Below, in pieces: positions 62,781 to 64,000 of a DNA stretch of 64,000 bases. Source of the DNA: Ridgeia piscesae (Eukaryota; Annelida; Polychaeta; Sabellida; Siboglinidae); assembly GCA_025642075.2 (NCBI GenBank), contig JAODUO010001054.1:98501-162500 (forward strand), written 5' to 3'. Position 1 is the stretch's first letter, and each line of letters opens with the position of its first letter. Made by a program: the position numbers and the translations under genes. The notes beneath the pieces are model-generated. The model searched no databases, was not told where the DNA came from, and worked only from the letters and a program-made list of their open reading frames with translations.

Positions 62781-63224
62781 GTCTGCGCAATTGCGGTTAG
62801 TCTACTTCGCTTCCGGTTCGTTTCGTTTTGTAAATGGCCATCTGGCTTTAATCAGTAATAGTGTGAATGAACAGTCTACATTTGCTTAAAGTTATATCCA
62901 ATCAAAACATGTTTTACCTCGACCTTTCGCTAAAAAATTAAAAACCGTCATTTACGATAGGAAAATATGCCGCTGAATGGCATTAACATGTCGGCCAATG
63001 CAACATTACATTTAAAGGTATAATGTTGCGTTTTTTCGGATGATTAATAGGTCTACCAAATTGCCTTTTACAGAAATACACCTTGTACAAAGGATATCAT
63101 TTATAGTTCTTACGATTTCTTAGAAGAACATTTAAATAACACTATTTGAATATGGCGAACCGACGCATCCCCATGGTAAGGATATAACGGAGTGACCTGA
63201 GATTGTAAGAGATAATGCCGGTGT

Positions 63225-63950
63225 CAGATAGTATATTGACCCGCGTAGAAAAGTGACCCGGGGGTCAAAATACTATAATAGAAAATTGACCCCCCCTATG
63301 GAAAAATGACCCACCCCTTGTTTCTTTATGGATCTTTATTTTGTGTATGTATTTGAGTAGTAATCACATTGAGAGTAATGTTTTGTTGATATTTATGCAA
63401 CATTCCACTTTGATTGATACATTAATAATATTATTGTTATGCCATAATACTGTTTTCCAATTAAAGATCTCCTTTTTAAACTGACAATGTTCAATTGGCA
63501 TATTTTGTTGACACCAACACCAGTATTTTATTTTGTGTCCAATTCCATGGGAAACATTCTGCTAACTGCCTTAGATAAATGAAACAAGGTGGGGGGGTCA
63601 TATTTCTATGGCATAGTATATTGACCCGTGGCTCATAATAGTCAATGTTATAAACATATTTGGCAATTTATAAGGTTATGTGATGGTTTATGATTCGTAC
63701 AAGCATTACAGTAAATATCCATTTGATAATTACCGAATAAATATTTTACAGTAGGGGGTCATATTTCTATGGTATAGTATATTGACCCATGGCTCATAAT
63801 AGTCAATGTTATAAAAATATTTGGCAATTTATAAGGTTATGTGGTGGTGTATGATTCATACAGGCATTACAGTAAATATCCATTTGATAATTACCGAATA
63901 AATATTTTACACTGGGGGGGTCATATTTCTATGGTATAGTATATTAACCC
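63225..63950. repeat. About 161-bp tandem repeat family with hairpin borders
   Basis: Two adjacent units (63598-63758, 63759-63920) are nearly identical over 161-162 bp and a third begins at 63921. Each unit starts GGGTCATATTTCTATGGTAT and AGTATATTGACCC, itself a hairpin (GGGTCA...TGACCC). A related border lies at 63225-63320 (AGTATATTGACCC ... GGGTCAAAATACT). No ORF. It may be a satellite seed or a tandemly inserted non-autonomous element. Confidence 0.85.
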
Positions 63951-64000
63951 GTGAACCTGGTGAACCGTTTACCTCATCTAGTCAACTGCAATTGCTAAAC

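Overview
The window is animal nuclear DNA with large introns, GT-AG splice sites, many LINE and tRNA-SINE fragments and an exceptional load of micro- and minisatellites. The proteins are clear orthologues of metazoan CBL, TBC1D23 and Rh-type ammonium transporters. The CpG pattern and repeat style suit a lophotrochozoan, probably a mollusc; the species cannot be read from the sequence, and that placement is inference.

Layout. Positions 1-23713 hold the left-running first intron of a CBL-family E3 ligase and whatever lies beyond it. This stretch contains minisatellites (1-1795), LINE 3' ends (1950-2380, 6767-6895), SINEs, a nested fold-back element (11616-12392), a 511-bp perfect (TG)n tract and an (AC)n-loop hairpin, with no recognisable exon until CBL exon 1 (24261-23714, minus). 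A 332-bp divergent promoter separates CBL from TBC1D23, which is complete on the plus strand (24594-43523, 17 exons, 695 codons, all splice phases compatible). Positions 43524-57800 are intergenic: a 24-bp minisatellite, a possible gene remnant, SINE, microsatellites and a GGACGT/GGACGG hexamer array. An Rh-type ammonium transporter starts at 57827 (plus); exons 1 and 2 are present, separated by a 4.5-kb intron with a broken LINE and a (TGCGTG)n array, and the gene runs off the right edge. The last 800 bases carry a roughly 161-bp tandem family.

The most unusual feature is inside TBC1D23. Three separate minisatellites are made of the gene's own splice junctions. Intron 8 consists almost entirely of two arrays: about 2.8 kb built from its own 5' splice site and about 0.6 kb built from its own 3' splice site plus the first bases of exon 9. 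The exon 14 donor, with about 20 exon bases, is repeated nine more times directly downstream. Intron 15 also ends in a palindromic array that reaches to within about 20 nt of its acceptor. The spliceosome therefore faces dozens of decoy or duplicate sites in one gene, nearly all of which would truncate the protein if used.

Functionally the three genes are independent: CBL ubiquitinates activated tyrosine-kinase signalling proteins, TBC1D23 bridges endosome-derived vesicles to trans-Golgi golgins, and Rh proteins conduct ammonia. Only CBL and TBC1D23 look coupled, through a shared bidirectional promoter. CpG density looks low across CBL/TBC1D23 and clearly higher from about 48.5 kb onwards, resembling the mosaic methylation domains of invertebrate genomes.
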